Positions 1-7,251 of a stretch of DNA of 64,000 nt are shown here, piece by piece. The notes under the pieces were generated by a model, which saw nothing but the letters and a program-made list of their open reading frames with translations, did not search any database and was not told the origin of the DNA. A program made the translations under genes and the position numbers. How positions within the stretch are numbered: position 1 is the stretch's first letter; each line of letters opens with the position of its first letter. Origin of the DNA: Methanobacteriota archaeon (lineage in GTDB: Archaea; Thermoplasmatota; Poseidoniia; Poseidoniales; Poseidoniaceae); assembly GCA_018659375.1 (NCBI GenBank), contig JABJMO010000027.1, forward strand, positions 1 to 64,000. The letters run 5' to 3'.

Positions 1-825
1 CCTACCTGCATGTATCCTTTGAATAGTAAAATTGCTATACAAGTCGTCAAAGAAATCGTCATCTGGTACTGTGTTTTTCGGGTCTGAGTTTGAGAGAATG
101 AATTTGACATTTCTATCATTTAATGTATTACAAAATTCAGCCAAATTGTTTTGGTCTTCATCGTTGAAATCTCCTTTCGAATATGATACAAAACTTGAGG
201 TCTTTGATAGTGGCCTGTATGGAGGATCGAAATACACCAGTGTTTCCCCTTCTATCCAATCAATTGCTGAGTCATAAGCCCCAAGATGAATTTTAACATT
301 TGATAATGCCTTACTAACTGCAATTAAATCATTATTACTAGGGAATGACGGATTTACATATTTGCCCGTAGGGACATTGAATTCTCCTTTACGATTCAAT
401 CTAAAAAGACCATTGAAACAGGTTTTATTCAAGAAGATGGTTTGCGCGACCCTATCGCATTGTTTCTTTTTAGACATATTTTCGATGTCTAAGTTAGAGT
501 TCCATTGACTTCGAATCTCATAGAAGAATGTTGCACGGCTTTCATTATCTGTTGGATATTCTGAAATCAACTTATTGAGTGCTGTATTTACTGATTTTAC
601 TGAATCCTTAATCCTCTTGTAGCACAGAATTAATTCTGGGTTTATATCTGAGATATGCCAATTCTTAAATTGGTTTTTTTCGAGAAAATGGAATAATAGA
701 GCACCGCCACCAATAAAAGGTTCAATGTAGGTGTCAAGATCTTCAATATTCTTTGGCAAAACACCTTCAATGGTTGTAATTAGTTGGCGTTTCCCGCCAG
801 CCCATTTGAGAAATGGTTTTGCCAT
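1..825 (-). CDS. dam: Dam-type DNA adenine N6-methyltransferase (3' end beyond the window)
   Basis: The minus-strand frame starting at the ATG at 825 stays open to the window edge, giving 275 residues, so the C-terminus is missing. It shows the AdoMet-binding WAGGK motif at residues 8-12 (MAKPFLKWAGGKRQL start) and the catalytic DPPY motif at 200-203. These define the D12 class of MTases that methylate adenine in GATC-like sites. The visible length is close to the family's usual 270-290 residues, so only a short tail is lost. A TATA-like TTAAAG centred about 28 nt upstream suggests a leaderless mRNA. No restriction endonuclease is seen next to it, but the region beyond base 1 is not visible. 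It may be a solitary regulatory or mobile-element methylase. Confidence 0.9.
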   Translation of the reverse strand, partial: MAKPFLKWAGGKRQLITTIEGVLPKNIEDLDTYIEPFIGGGALLFHFLEKNQFKNWHISDINPELILCYKRIKDSVKSVNTALNKLISEYPTDNESRATFFYEIRSQWNSNLDIENMSKKKQCDRVAQTIFLNKTCFNGLFRLNRKGEFNVPTGKYVNPSFPSNNDLIAVSKALSNVKIHLGAYDSAIDWIEGETLVYFDPPYRPLSKTSSFVSYSKGDFNDEDQNNLAEFCNTLNDRNVKFILSNSDPKNTVPDDDFFDDLYSNFTIQRIHAGR

Positions 826-850
826 ACATCCCACTTACGAGTCAACCGTT

Positions 851-856
851 CTTTAA
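851..856 (-). promoter_or_regulatory. Candidate TATA box of dam
   Basis: TTAAAG read on the minus strand is centred about 28 nt upstream of the dam ATG at 825. This is the spacing expected for an archaeal promoter driving a leaderless transcript. It rests on position and composition only. Confidence 0.3.
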
Positions 857-883
857 CAATTTGATTCATTTACCACCCGACTG

Positions 884-960
884 TATACCCACTGTACAGA
901 CAGTTCACGCGTGGGTACCCTCTGATGAGTTTCTCACGCTTGGGTGTACAGAGGGGTATC
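884..960. repeat. Nested inverted and direct repeats upstream of dam
   Basis: TATACCCACTGTACA (884-898) is matched in inverted orientation by TGTACAGAGGGGTATC (945-960), with one small gap. Inside this arm pair lie two direct repeats, TCACGCGTGGGT (905-916) and TCACGCTTGGGT (934-945), identical at 11 of 12 positions and 29 bp apart. The block lies between the end of the MDR oxidoreductase and the dam promoter. It could be an operator array, a hairpin, or the footprint of a past insertion. Confidence 0.5.
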
Positions 961-980
961 ACGATTTGTCCAGAGTATGT

Positions 981-2084
981 TTAAGATACAATTTGTACCA
1001 CACATTTACCTTTTGCTCGACCAGAAAATGAGCGATTGAACGCCCCCTGCCAACCACCTTCGGTATCTTCCGAATGGAAGTCCCAAACACCGTCAAGCAC
1101 AGGCTTAATCGCACCGCTTTCGAGATGTTTTGCTAGCGTTGAGAGATCTTCATGACTTGGCGAAAGGAAGAGGTAGTGCCAGTTTGCGTTCATAGATTGA
1201 GCCGCTTTGTGCTCCTTTCGCTTTTCTTTTCGCTTCATGAAGAGTTTGAGAATCCAAGCCGTTCCACCAATACGACGTATTTCTTCGAGCGTGGGCATTC
1301 CTGCGATGGTCACAATTTGTCCGCCCTTTTTGACAATCTTAGCCATTTTGAGACTCTCTGCCGTTGTATCGAAACACACGTCAAATTTTTCTGCATTACT
1401 GTTTCCATAAACATCGTCAAACTTGGTGTTCTTGTAGTCTAATACTACATCTGCGCCGAGGCTCTTACACAACTCTTCTTTCTCACCTTTGGAAGCAGTC
1501 GTGACAACGAGGCTGGCCTTGAATACGTGCTTTGCTAATTGAATCGCCATTGTGCCAACGCCCCCAGCACCTCCTGAAATGAAGATGGAACCACCTTGTT
1601 TAAGCCCCGATGATTTGAGCACCTGAAGTGCAGTCATGCCAACAAGTGGAATTGATGCAGCTTCTTCAAAACTAAGGTTATCGGGTTTTGCCACCACGTT
1701 TGCCGTATCTGCAACGCAATATTCTGCCATCGCGCCTCTGTACCAGGGGGTTTTCTTCCCATCTTTTGCATTCCCAAAAAGGCGAGCAAATACGGGTTGG
1801 CCTACAGTGAATTTTCCTTCAAGGTCTGCTTCTTCAACAACACCAGCAACATCGTAACAAATGACGTGAGGGAAGGTCGCAACGGGTCGTACCATCTTCA
1901 AGTCGCCTGAGAGCAGGGCTTTGTCAACTGGATTGATGGCCGATGCGTGAACCTTGATTACGATATTGTGTGATGCGTCAAAACCATAGGGATAAGCCAC
2001 ACTTGTTTTCTTCAATTGAGTCGGTTTACCGTACTTTGAGAAACCGATAATATTCATTTTTTTGCCGTTTGGATGTTCCATCAT
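981..2084 (-). CDS. MDR-family NADPH:quinone oxidoreductase / zinc-type alcohol dehydrogenase-like protein
   Basis: The product is about 367 residues. It has an N-terminal GroES-like fold (residues 10-140) and a Rossmann NADPH-binding domain with GGAGGVG at about 171-177. The frame runs further upstream to a TTG at 2117. The ATG at 2084 is preferred because a TATA-like TTTACATA (2106-2113) lies about 26 nt upstream, consistent with a leaderless mRNA. An ATG at 2057 (MNIIGFSKYG) matches the usual family N-terminus and is an alternative. There is no obvious structural zinc lobe, which points to the quinone-oxidoreductase branch. It is divergent from an HxlR regulator, which often controls a neighbouring redox gene. 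Substrate is unknown. Confidence 0.85.
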   Translation of the reverse strand: MMEHPNGKKMNIIGFSKYGKPTQLKKTSVAYPYGFDASHNIVIKVHASAINPVDKALLSGDLKMVRPVATFPHVICYDVAGVVEEADLEGKFTVGQPVFARLFGNAKDGKKTPWYRGAMAEYCVADTANVVAKPDNLSFEEAASIPLVGMTALQVLKSSGLKQGGSIFISGGAGGVGTMAIQLAKHVFKASLVVTTASKGEKEELCKSLGADVVLDYKNTKFDDVYGNSNAEKFDVCFDTTAESLKMAKIVKKGGQIVTIAGMPTLEEIRRIGGTAWILKLFMKRKEKRKEHKAAQSMNANWHYLFLSPSHEDLSTLAKHLESGAIKPVLDGVWDFHSEDTEGGWQGAFNRSFSGRAKGKCVVQIVS

Positions 2085-2105
2085 AACCCGGCCTGTGTGC
2101 TTTTG

Positions 2106-2113
2106 TATGTAAA
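2106..2113 (-). promoter_or_regulatory. Candidate TATA box of the MDR oxidoreductase
   Basis: TTTACATA on the minus strand is centred about 26 nt before the ATG at 2084, the expected archaeal TATA distance for a leaderless transcript. Confidence 0.35.
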
Positions 2114-2135
2114 CCAAAAAGTGGCAGAGGTGTTC

Positions 2136-2155
2136 TTTTGTAACAATGTTGTAAC
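2136..2155. promoter_or_regulatory. Candidate HxlR operator between divergent genes
   Basis: The segment contains two TTGTAAC elements in tandem (TTTTGTAACAATGTTGTAACC), with a small palindrome AACA-A-TGTT in the centre. It sits between the two candidate TATA boxes of the divergent MDR and HxlR genes. A winged-helix dimer bound here could affect both promoters. Confidence 0.4.
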
Positions 2156-2162
2156 CTGTTTC

Positions 2163-2169
2163 TTAATAA
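2163..2169 (+). promoter_or_regulatory. Candidate TATA box of the HxlR regulator
   Basis: TTAATAA is centred 26 nt upstream of the ATG at 2192 and supports that start over the ATG at 2174. Confidence 0.4.
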
Positions 2170-2191
2170 CAAAATGATACTTAGGATATCT

Positions 2192-2545
2192 ATGTCTCAA
2201 GCACAATCACAGCGAATGGCATCAATGTGCGATTCAGCTCGCAGCCATGTTGATGATTTACTGGTTTTACTTTCAAAATCAAAAATGCTCAGTATTCTCT
2301 ACGTGATGAATTGTGATCCCGATCCAATGCGTTTTTCTGAAATCAAAAAGAGGGTTGACTCTTCTTCAACAACAGTTGCAAGACGATTGGGGGAACTTGA
2401 AGCCCATGGACTCGTCACTCGCACTGCTTATGCAACCGTACCTGCCACAGTTGAATATACCCTTACAAGAGATGCCATAGCACTTCAACCAAGTCTTGAA
2501 TCAATGTTTGAGTGGGTGCTGAATCGAGCAGATAGTTCTCTTTGA
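2192..2545 (+). CDS. HxlR-family winged-helix transcriptional regulator
   Basis: The product is 117 residues from the ATG at 2192. An upstream in-frame ATG at 2174 would add six residues. It follows the HxlR/MarR-like pattern: a Cys near the N-terminus (SMCDSA), helix-turn-helix text ending in RLGELEAHGLV, and the wing P-x-x-VEYTLT typical of HxlR proteins (usual form PPRVEYSLT). These proteins bind DNA as dimers and often sense aldehydes or redox stress, sometimes through the N-terminal Cys. It is divergent from the MDR oxidoreductase, with a candidate operator in the shared promoter region. The likely role is control of that enzyme and of itself. The family call is strong and the effector is unknown. 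Confidence 0.88.
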   Translation: MSQAQSQRMASMCDSARSHVDDLLVLLSKSKMLSILYVMNCDPDPMRFSEIKKRVDSSSTTVARRLGELEAHGLVTRTAYATVPATVEYTLTRDAIALQPSLESMFEWVLNRADSSL

Positions 2546-2593
2546 ATCCCAGCCAAAATACAAAGAAACGACATATCATTTCCACGAAATCAC

Positions 2594-2614
2594 GAGGGTT
2601 CTTGCAAACCCCTC
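2594..2614. terminator. Hairpin between convergent genes
   Basis: GAGGGTT-cttgca-AACCCCTC can fold into a 7-bp stem with one bulged base. It lies in the 130-bp gap between the ends of the convergent HxlR and PaaK-like genes. No clear U-run follows on either strand, so a termination role is uncertain. Confidence 0.25.
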
Positions 2615-2675
2615 AAGACATTATGGAGAAGTGCAATGGGTGTTCAGTCCCACAGTACACTGCCTACCCACTGAA

Positions 2676-3950
2676 TCAATTAAATTGACGATAAATTCTT
2701 CTCAATTTAGTCGCCGAAGGAACATGAGTGTATGGGGTAATTTCAATTTGTACTGGCTGAAGATTCTTGGAGTTCCATAACTTATCAAATCCTGCCATTG
2801 AAAGGTCGGATAAACCTTCAGGTTTGAGTTGTATTTCGATTTGGTCTGGAGCCTTTTGGATGGCGATATAATCAGTAATTTCATCACTCATTTGCATTAT
2901 TGCTCGGCGAATCAAATCTGGCACTACTAACTCTGGTGTATCATCGACTCTAGTTAAGTGAAACATATCATCAGAACGACCCATAATCGCATCAATTACT
3001 TCCCGTTTATCACCACAAGGACATACTTTATTGGAAGTTACCAAAATATCATTGAGCCGGTAACGAATTATTGGTTGCGTTTTACGTTTAAAATCTGAGA
3101 TTATTGGATGATACCAGCCTTTTCCCTCATCGATCCATTCTTTTTGAATCACCATCAAATCTTCATTCAAATGTAATGTGCCGTGCTTGCAAGTAGCTGC
3201 AAGTTCTCCTTCAGTTGAAGAATAAAACTGGTGTAAAGTTAAGTCAAAATGCCGCTCAATTTTTGCTCGGTCAACATCTTCTAAGACTTCAGCAACTGAA
3301 ACCATTTTTCTCACCTTAATTGGAGAGTCAATATCAACAAAATAGCTCAACACACTTGGTGGACCCATCAGTATGTCAAGTTCATCCTTGATGATACTGT
3401 CATGTAATTCATCCAGCGGTTTCATTAAATCGTAAAAACTGAATTTAATTCGATTAGAACCAACTGACTCAAAGGTATTGGAATTAGCGCGTAAAATCAA
3501 CCCAATTTTGTAGCGTTCAAATATTGAACCGTCAAGACCTCTAGATAGCATGAAACCGGCCCATGAAGCCTGTTCTTGTTCACTGATGAAATGCATACCT
3601 CTTGAGCCGCTAGTGCCAGAAGAATAACCGATTGAATACGGGCCAATTTTGGGCGAAAAATCACGCTTTTTTTCAGCCTTATCGGCTAGTTGTTTGGCGT
3701 GATTCACATCTAGCCTAACCGTCAACAAATCAGCCAAGTTGTCCATCATAATCGATTTATCAATAAGTGGGAATTTGGCCCATTCATCATCTGATAGCCC
3801 TTCCCAGTGCTTGCCGTAAAACGGCGAATTTTTCCTGACAAATCTTACTTGTTGCTTCATTCCCTTGCGCTGTATTTTTTCAATACGTTGTCGGCTACGG
3901 AATTTCTTTGGAGTAACAAAGTAACGAAACAGAGTTCTAAGTTTACTCAT
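2676..3950 (-). CDS. PaaK/CapK-like adenylate-forming enzyme (phenylacetate-CoA ligase / F390 synthetase family)
   Basis: The product is 424 residues. The ATG at 3950 overlaps the stop of the upstream reductase gene as ATGA and is preceded by AGGAG, so it is chosen over an upstream in-frame start at 3995. ANL-superfamily motifs are visible: phosphate loop SSGTSGSRG (110-118), YSSTEG (243-248) and RYRLND (296-301), followed by a CPCG knuckle (310-313) common in the PaaK/CapK branch. Such enzymes activate a carboxylate as its adenylate and pass it to CoA or another acceptor. It is the last gene of a five-gene operon with condensing enzymes and an SDR, so the substrate may be an acyl or beta-hydroxy acid made by them. 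This last step is inference. Confidence 0.82.
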   Translation of the reverse strand: MSKLRTLFRYFVTPKKFRSRQRIEKIQRKGMKQQVRFVRKNSPFYGKHWEGLSDDEWAKFPLIDKSIMMDNLADLLTVRLDVNHAKQLADKAEKKRDFSPKIGPYSIGYSSGTSGSRGMHFISEQEQASWAGFMLSRGLDGSIFERYKIGLILRANSNTFESVGSNRIKFSFYDLMKPLDELHDSIIKDELDILMGPPSVLSYFVDIDSPIKVRKMVSVAEVLEDVDRAKIERHFDLTLHQFYSSTEGELAATCKHGTLHLNEDLMVIQKEWIDEGKGWYHPIISDFKRKTQPIIRYRLNDILVTSNKVCPCGDKREVIDAIMGRSDDMFHLTRVDDTPELVVPDLIRRAIMQMSDEITDYIAIQKAPDQIEIQLKPEGLSDLSMAGFDKLWNSKNLQPVQIEITPYTHVPSATKLRRIYRQFN

Positions 3951-4915
3951 TCCAACTCCTCCATACCTTGCTCGAAGGTTTTTATTGGCTGCCAACCAAG
4001 GGCTGCCTTAGCACCTGATATATCGAGTGTTAACGAGCCTGTGACCTGTCTTAGACCATATGGTGTCAGGGTTGGCTCATAGGGCTTACCCGGTATTATT
4101 GACGCTACAGCACTGACAAGATGAGCGAGGATGAAAATTGGCCAGTAAGGTAATTTACGCTGCTGAAAGTTCCCAGAAAATTTAGCGGTGTAGGACTGCA
4201 TAATCGAATTAAAAGTTCGTGAATCGCCATTAGAAATGTTGTAAAATTTACCTAAACTACTCTCCGGTGCCTCGATAGCAAGACAAACAGCATCAACGAA
4301 ATTGGACAAACAGGTGACATCGATAAGTCCCTTTCCCTCACCGATGGTCCGGTAACTATTCTTACCGATCAGTCGCGTTAATCGAGGCAGTAGCGTTTGG
4401 TCTCCAAGCCCAAATACCGCTCTTGGTCTAAGGCCTATCCACTGATGTTTTGGTTGTGATAAACAGAACAATTCAGCATCATACTTACTTGCTCCATAGT
4501 GGTGTTTTGGTCTATATTTTAGTTCGGGTGTTGCATCCGTATGCGGCTTGTCGTGAGTCATTCGGTCAAAAATTGAGGCAGAAGATATCATCACTATACG
4601 AGAAACTGAATTTTGTTGACCTGCCTTATAGACATTTTTGGTTCCTTCAACATTGGTTTGGAAAAATCGCTTTTTACTGCCAAACGGTGCTGCATAAGCT
4701 GCGCAGTGGATAATCACATCACAATTTATTAATGCTGTAGTCAACTCTGCTAAATTACCTATATCGCATCTTTTCATTACGTGATTTTGGTTTTGCATGG
4801 CGGTAATTTTTGCCTGATTTCTACCAATGCCGATAACTGAATGACCTGCTTCGCTAAGCCTGAGCATGATTGCCTTGCCAAGTGTACCAGTAGCACCTGT
4901 AACCGCTATTTTCAT
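3947..4915 (-). CDS. NAD(P)-dependent extended SDR (epimerase / 3-beta-HSD / OleD-like)
   Basis: The product is 322 residues. It opens with the Rossmann motif GATGTLG (7-13), has SSAS at about 111-114 and the catalytic Y140-x3-K144 (YGASK), and shows the extended C-terminal substrate domain of the epimerase/3-beta-hydroxysteroid dehydrogenase group. OleD, the 2-alkyl-3-keto acid reductase of bacterial olefin biosynthesis, belongs to the same group, as do NSDHL-like and sugar-epimerase enzymes. A GAGGTG ribosome site precedes the ATG, 12 nt after the membrane-protein gene. The 3' end overlaps the PaaK-like gene by 4 nt. Next to two FabH-like proteins, reduction of a beta-keto product is the most economical hypothesis. 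Confidence 0.83.
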   Translation of the reverse strand: MKIAVTGATGTLGKAIMLRLSEAGHSVIGIGRNQAKITAMQNQNHVMKRCDIGNLAELTTALINCDVIIHCAAYAAPFGSKKRFFQTNVEGTKNVYKAGQQNSVSRIVMISSASIFDRMTHDKPHTDATPELKYRPKHHYGASKYDAELFCLSQPKHQWIGLRPRAVFGLGDQTLLPRLTRLIGKNSYRTIGEGKGLIDVTCLSNFVDAVCLAIEAPESSLGKFYNISNGDSRTFNSIMQSYTAKFSGNFQQRKLPYWPIFILAHLVSAVASIIPGKPYEPTLTPYGLRQVTGSLTLDISGAKAALGWQPIKTFEQGMEELE

Positions 4916-4927
4916 ACTTGCACCTCG

Positions 4928-6544
4928 TTATTTATGAGAAATATTTTTCCAGATTAAAATCATTAATGCCGGCCAAGAAATTGCTAGGAGCCAGGCCAGC
5001 CAAACCGGCAACAAAGGTGGACCGTCGACATCAACTGGAATTTCTGTAAAACTTGATTGACCATTAACTTCTAACCATACCTCTAATGTTTGGTTGCCAG
5101 AAAATGGGAAATTAACCTGTCCATTCCATATTGAATGATTATTTCTATCTTCGAAATTAGTCCGCATCCTAACAGTGTCTTTTTCTGTTGGATAAACCAG
5201 TTCAATCCATGCATTAGTAATATCACTAGTATCATTATTTGCCGGCAGGATTGATACCTCAGTTTCAATTAAGGCCTTTGGCGGCCAAATCATAAATTCA
5301 ACCCAGACATAAGTTTCATTGACATCAATAAGGAATCTCTTTGGCGCATCTAATCCTTCACCATCTTCGGATAAGTGAATTACATGACCACTTGCTAAGG
5401 GGGTGAAAATTAGCAGCAGGAAAACGCCTGCTACAGACATCTTTGCAGTAGGCGGAGATTTCTTGCCAAGAGTAATCATTTTGTCTACTGATAAACGTTC
5501 AATTGCGGCACTAAAACCTTGACTCAAAAAGATAAATCCACGCAATACAAGTACAGTAATTACAACTGATAGAATGGTATTAAACAACCCGATTTGCGAA
5601 GGAATATAATCGATGAAAGTCGGCAACCATACCGCATCAACAACAATTACTAGAGCAATAAGTCTGTTGGGGTTTTGTAACACTGAATAGCGTCTTGTTG
5701 CTAAAAGAATTGGCAATAATAGCCAAGGTAAACATTGTGCAGCCCAGACTGTATGAGGCGAACCGGGTCGGAAATAATGCTCACTGGTCATCATTGACTC
5801 GACTAGAAGCGGTACCACTGTAAGGAATAATAATTGCGATGCTAGTAGTAAACTGGATAAGGCTAGCGCCCCATTCTTACCAAGTAATCTGTCGGCTAAA
5901 GGTAAGAATATTATCAGTGAAGCACCAGCAAAAATGATGTGCAGCATGATTTGTAAATTGAAGATATTAAGGGACCAGACACGAGGGTCCAAGAAGTTGG
6001 CAAAGGCAAGATGAAAATGGTATACTAAGGCCCAAAGAGTCCCGGTGATTACTAAGTTAAGCCATTTAGGAGTCGCCTCTTTTAGTCGGTTTCTCATTTG
6101 TAATGCTAGGACAATTGTCGCTACTTCTACTAACATTCCACCAGCAAAAGTCCAGATATGTGGAGGAGTAATTATGGTTGTATCGACACCATAGGAGGTA
6201 TGCCAATAATCATCATATAATCCCCCAAAGACAAGGGTGATTAAGCCACATACCATCATCCATAGACTGGTTGGAGCAACAAATGGGCCAATAAAAAACC
6301 CTGCCTTCTCAGGGTTTTTTGAAACAAAACTATTCCACAAAATGTATGAAACAAGCATGATACTTGTTGGAACTATCCCGGCTAGAATCATTATGTGAGG
6401 TGGAGTAAATAATTCATCACGCCCAATATCGGTATGCCATTGAAGGTCAACTGCTAAGCCAAATCTAGCAATGATGTGGTACAAGCATAGTACTACCAAG
6501 AAGGCTAACAAGAAATTATCTTCCCTACTACGCTTTATTGTCAT
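4928..6544 (-). CDS. Polytopic membrane protein with duplicated WHT..G.D..TPPH motif; function unknown
   Basis: The product is 538 residues with about ten or more hydrophobic segments. The ATG at 6544 lies 2 nt after the upstream stop. A GTG at 6559 would overlap it. Two copies of the motif W-H-T-x2-G-x-D-x3/4-T-P-P-H-I occur at residues 36-51 and 114-130, each before a membrane segment. This indicates an internal duplication, possibly with His residues binding metal or heme. Further His residues lie in HFHLAF and LHII stretches. Near the C-terminus a predicted extracytoplasmic beta-rich domain (about 395-505) is followed by a last TM segment. I do not recognise the family. It sits mid-operon between condensing enzymes and the reductase, so it may be a membrane oxidase, transporter or lipid-modifying enzyme of that pathway. 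Confidence 0.7.
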   Translation of the reverse strand: MTIKRSREDNFLLAFLVVLCLYHIIARFGLAVDLQWHTDIGRDELFTPPHIMILAGIVPTSIMLVSYILWNSFVSKNPEKAGFFIGPFVAPTSLWMMVCGLITLVFGGLYDDYWHTSYGVDTTIITPPHIWTFAGGMLVEVATIVLALQMRNRLKEATPKWLNLVITGTLWALVYHFHLAFANFLDPRVWSLNIFNLQIMLHIIFAGASLIIFLPLADRLLGKNGALALSSLLLASQLLFLTVVPLLVESMMTSEHYFRPGSPHTVWAAQCLPWLLLPILLATRRYSVLQNPNRLIALVIVVDAVWLPTFIDYIPSQIGLFNTILSVVITVLVLRGFIFLSQGFSAAIERLSVDKMITLGKKSPPTAKMSVAGVFLLLIFTPLASGHVIHLSEDGEGLDAPKRFLIDVNETYVWVEFMIWPPKALIETEVSILPANNDTSDITNAWIELVYPTEKDTVRMRTNFEDRNNHSIWNGQVNFPFSGNQTLEVWLEVNGQSSFTEIPVDVDGPPLLPVWLAWLLAISWPALMILIWKNISHK

Positions 6545-6546
6545 AA

Positions 6547-7251
6547 TTAGAACACCCACTTGGCAGTTGTTGACTTACCAGAGCGGTCTACTATACGATG
6601 TTCTAGTGTATCATTATGTTTGTTGATCAACTGCAAAAATTCATGCATGTGTTTCCCAGATAACCAGTTTTGATGACCTTGAAAGAAGTTACTGCTTGAC
6701 TGTTGTTCGAGAAATTCAACCGTGCCTGTTTTAACAAACCTATTTCGTTTAATACTTTGATCGAAATAGCCTGTTGTAGTTGTATTTGGAGTTAAATCAG
6801 AGTTGTCGTGAGTTATTGATTCACATTTAGGGCCGTCTCCCGATAGTCCAATTACCGCGACAACACAATACGACTCATATTCCCAATCACAATATTTCGT
6901 CGGACGATCATCTCCAATACACAGCAAGGCATAATCGGTTGAGAGAGCGGGTAATAAATCGGCAACTGATTGTATAGCAACGTGTGGACTGCAACTACCA
7001 TCAGTGACGTCAAATGCAAAACATGACTGGCTATCAATTCCAATCCCATGACAGTGGATATCGAGATCTCCTTGGATGTGAGTAGCAAATGCTGGCTCGG
7101 TTCTAAAGTGCTCTCTATATACACCACCATGCACTACTAACCCGATTTCTTCGGGCTTAATACCTGCATTACTGATAGCCTTTTTAGCCAGCTTTAGGGT
7201 GGATTTTAACAAACCGGTATATCCTATTTTCTTACTTTCCCAAGACAACAT
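6547..7251 (-). CDS. Half-size FabH-like (thiolase-fold) protein, probably non-catalytic partner
   Basis: The product is 234 residues from an ATG overlapping the previous stop as TAATG. A TTG at 7260 is also possible. The N-terminal half resembles the KAS III/FabH fold, with helix KSTLKLAKKAISNAGI, IGLVVHGG, and the nucleophile-elbow region FAFDVTDGSCS (78-88). Canonical KAS III proteins have FDV-xxx-C. Here the cysteine (C87) is displaced by one residue and Ser occupies the expected place. The C-terminal thiolase half with the catalytic His and Asn is largely absent or unrecognisable. It follows directly on a full-length FabH-like gene, so a heterodimer comparable to PqsB/PqsC, where one subunit lacks catalytic residues, is plausible. 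Degeneration to a pseudoenzyme is the alternative. Confidence 0.65.
   Translation of the reverse strand: MLSWESKKIGYTGLLKSTLKLAKKAISNAGIKPEEIGLVVHGGVYREHFRTEPAFATHIQGDLDIHCHGIGIDSQSCFAFDVTDGSCSPHVAIQSVADLLPALSTDYALLCIGDDRPTKYCDWEYESYCVVAVIGLSGDGPKCESITHDNSDLTPNTTTTGYFDQSIKRNRFVKTGTVEFLEQQSSSNFFQGHQNWLSGKHMHEFLQLINKHNDTLEHRIVDRSGKSTTAKWVF

Noticed and set aside
826-980. A tRNA or small RNA gene in the dam-MDR gap
   Set aside because: No cloverleaf or T-loop consensus is seen; the inverted arms are too imperfect and too far apart for a tRNA.
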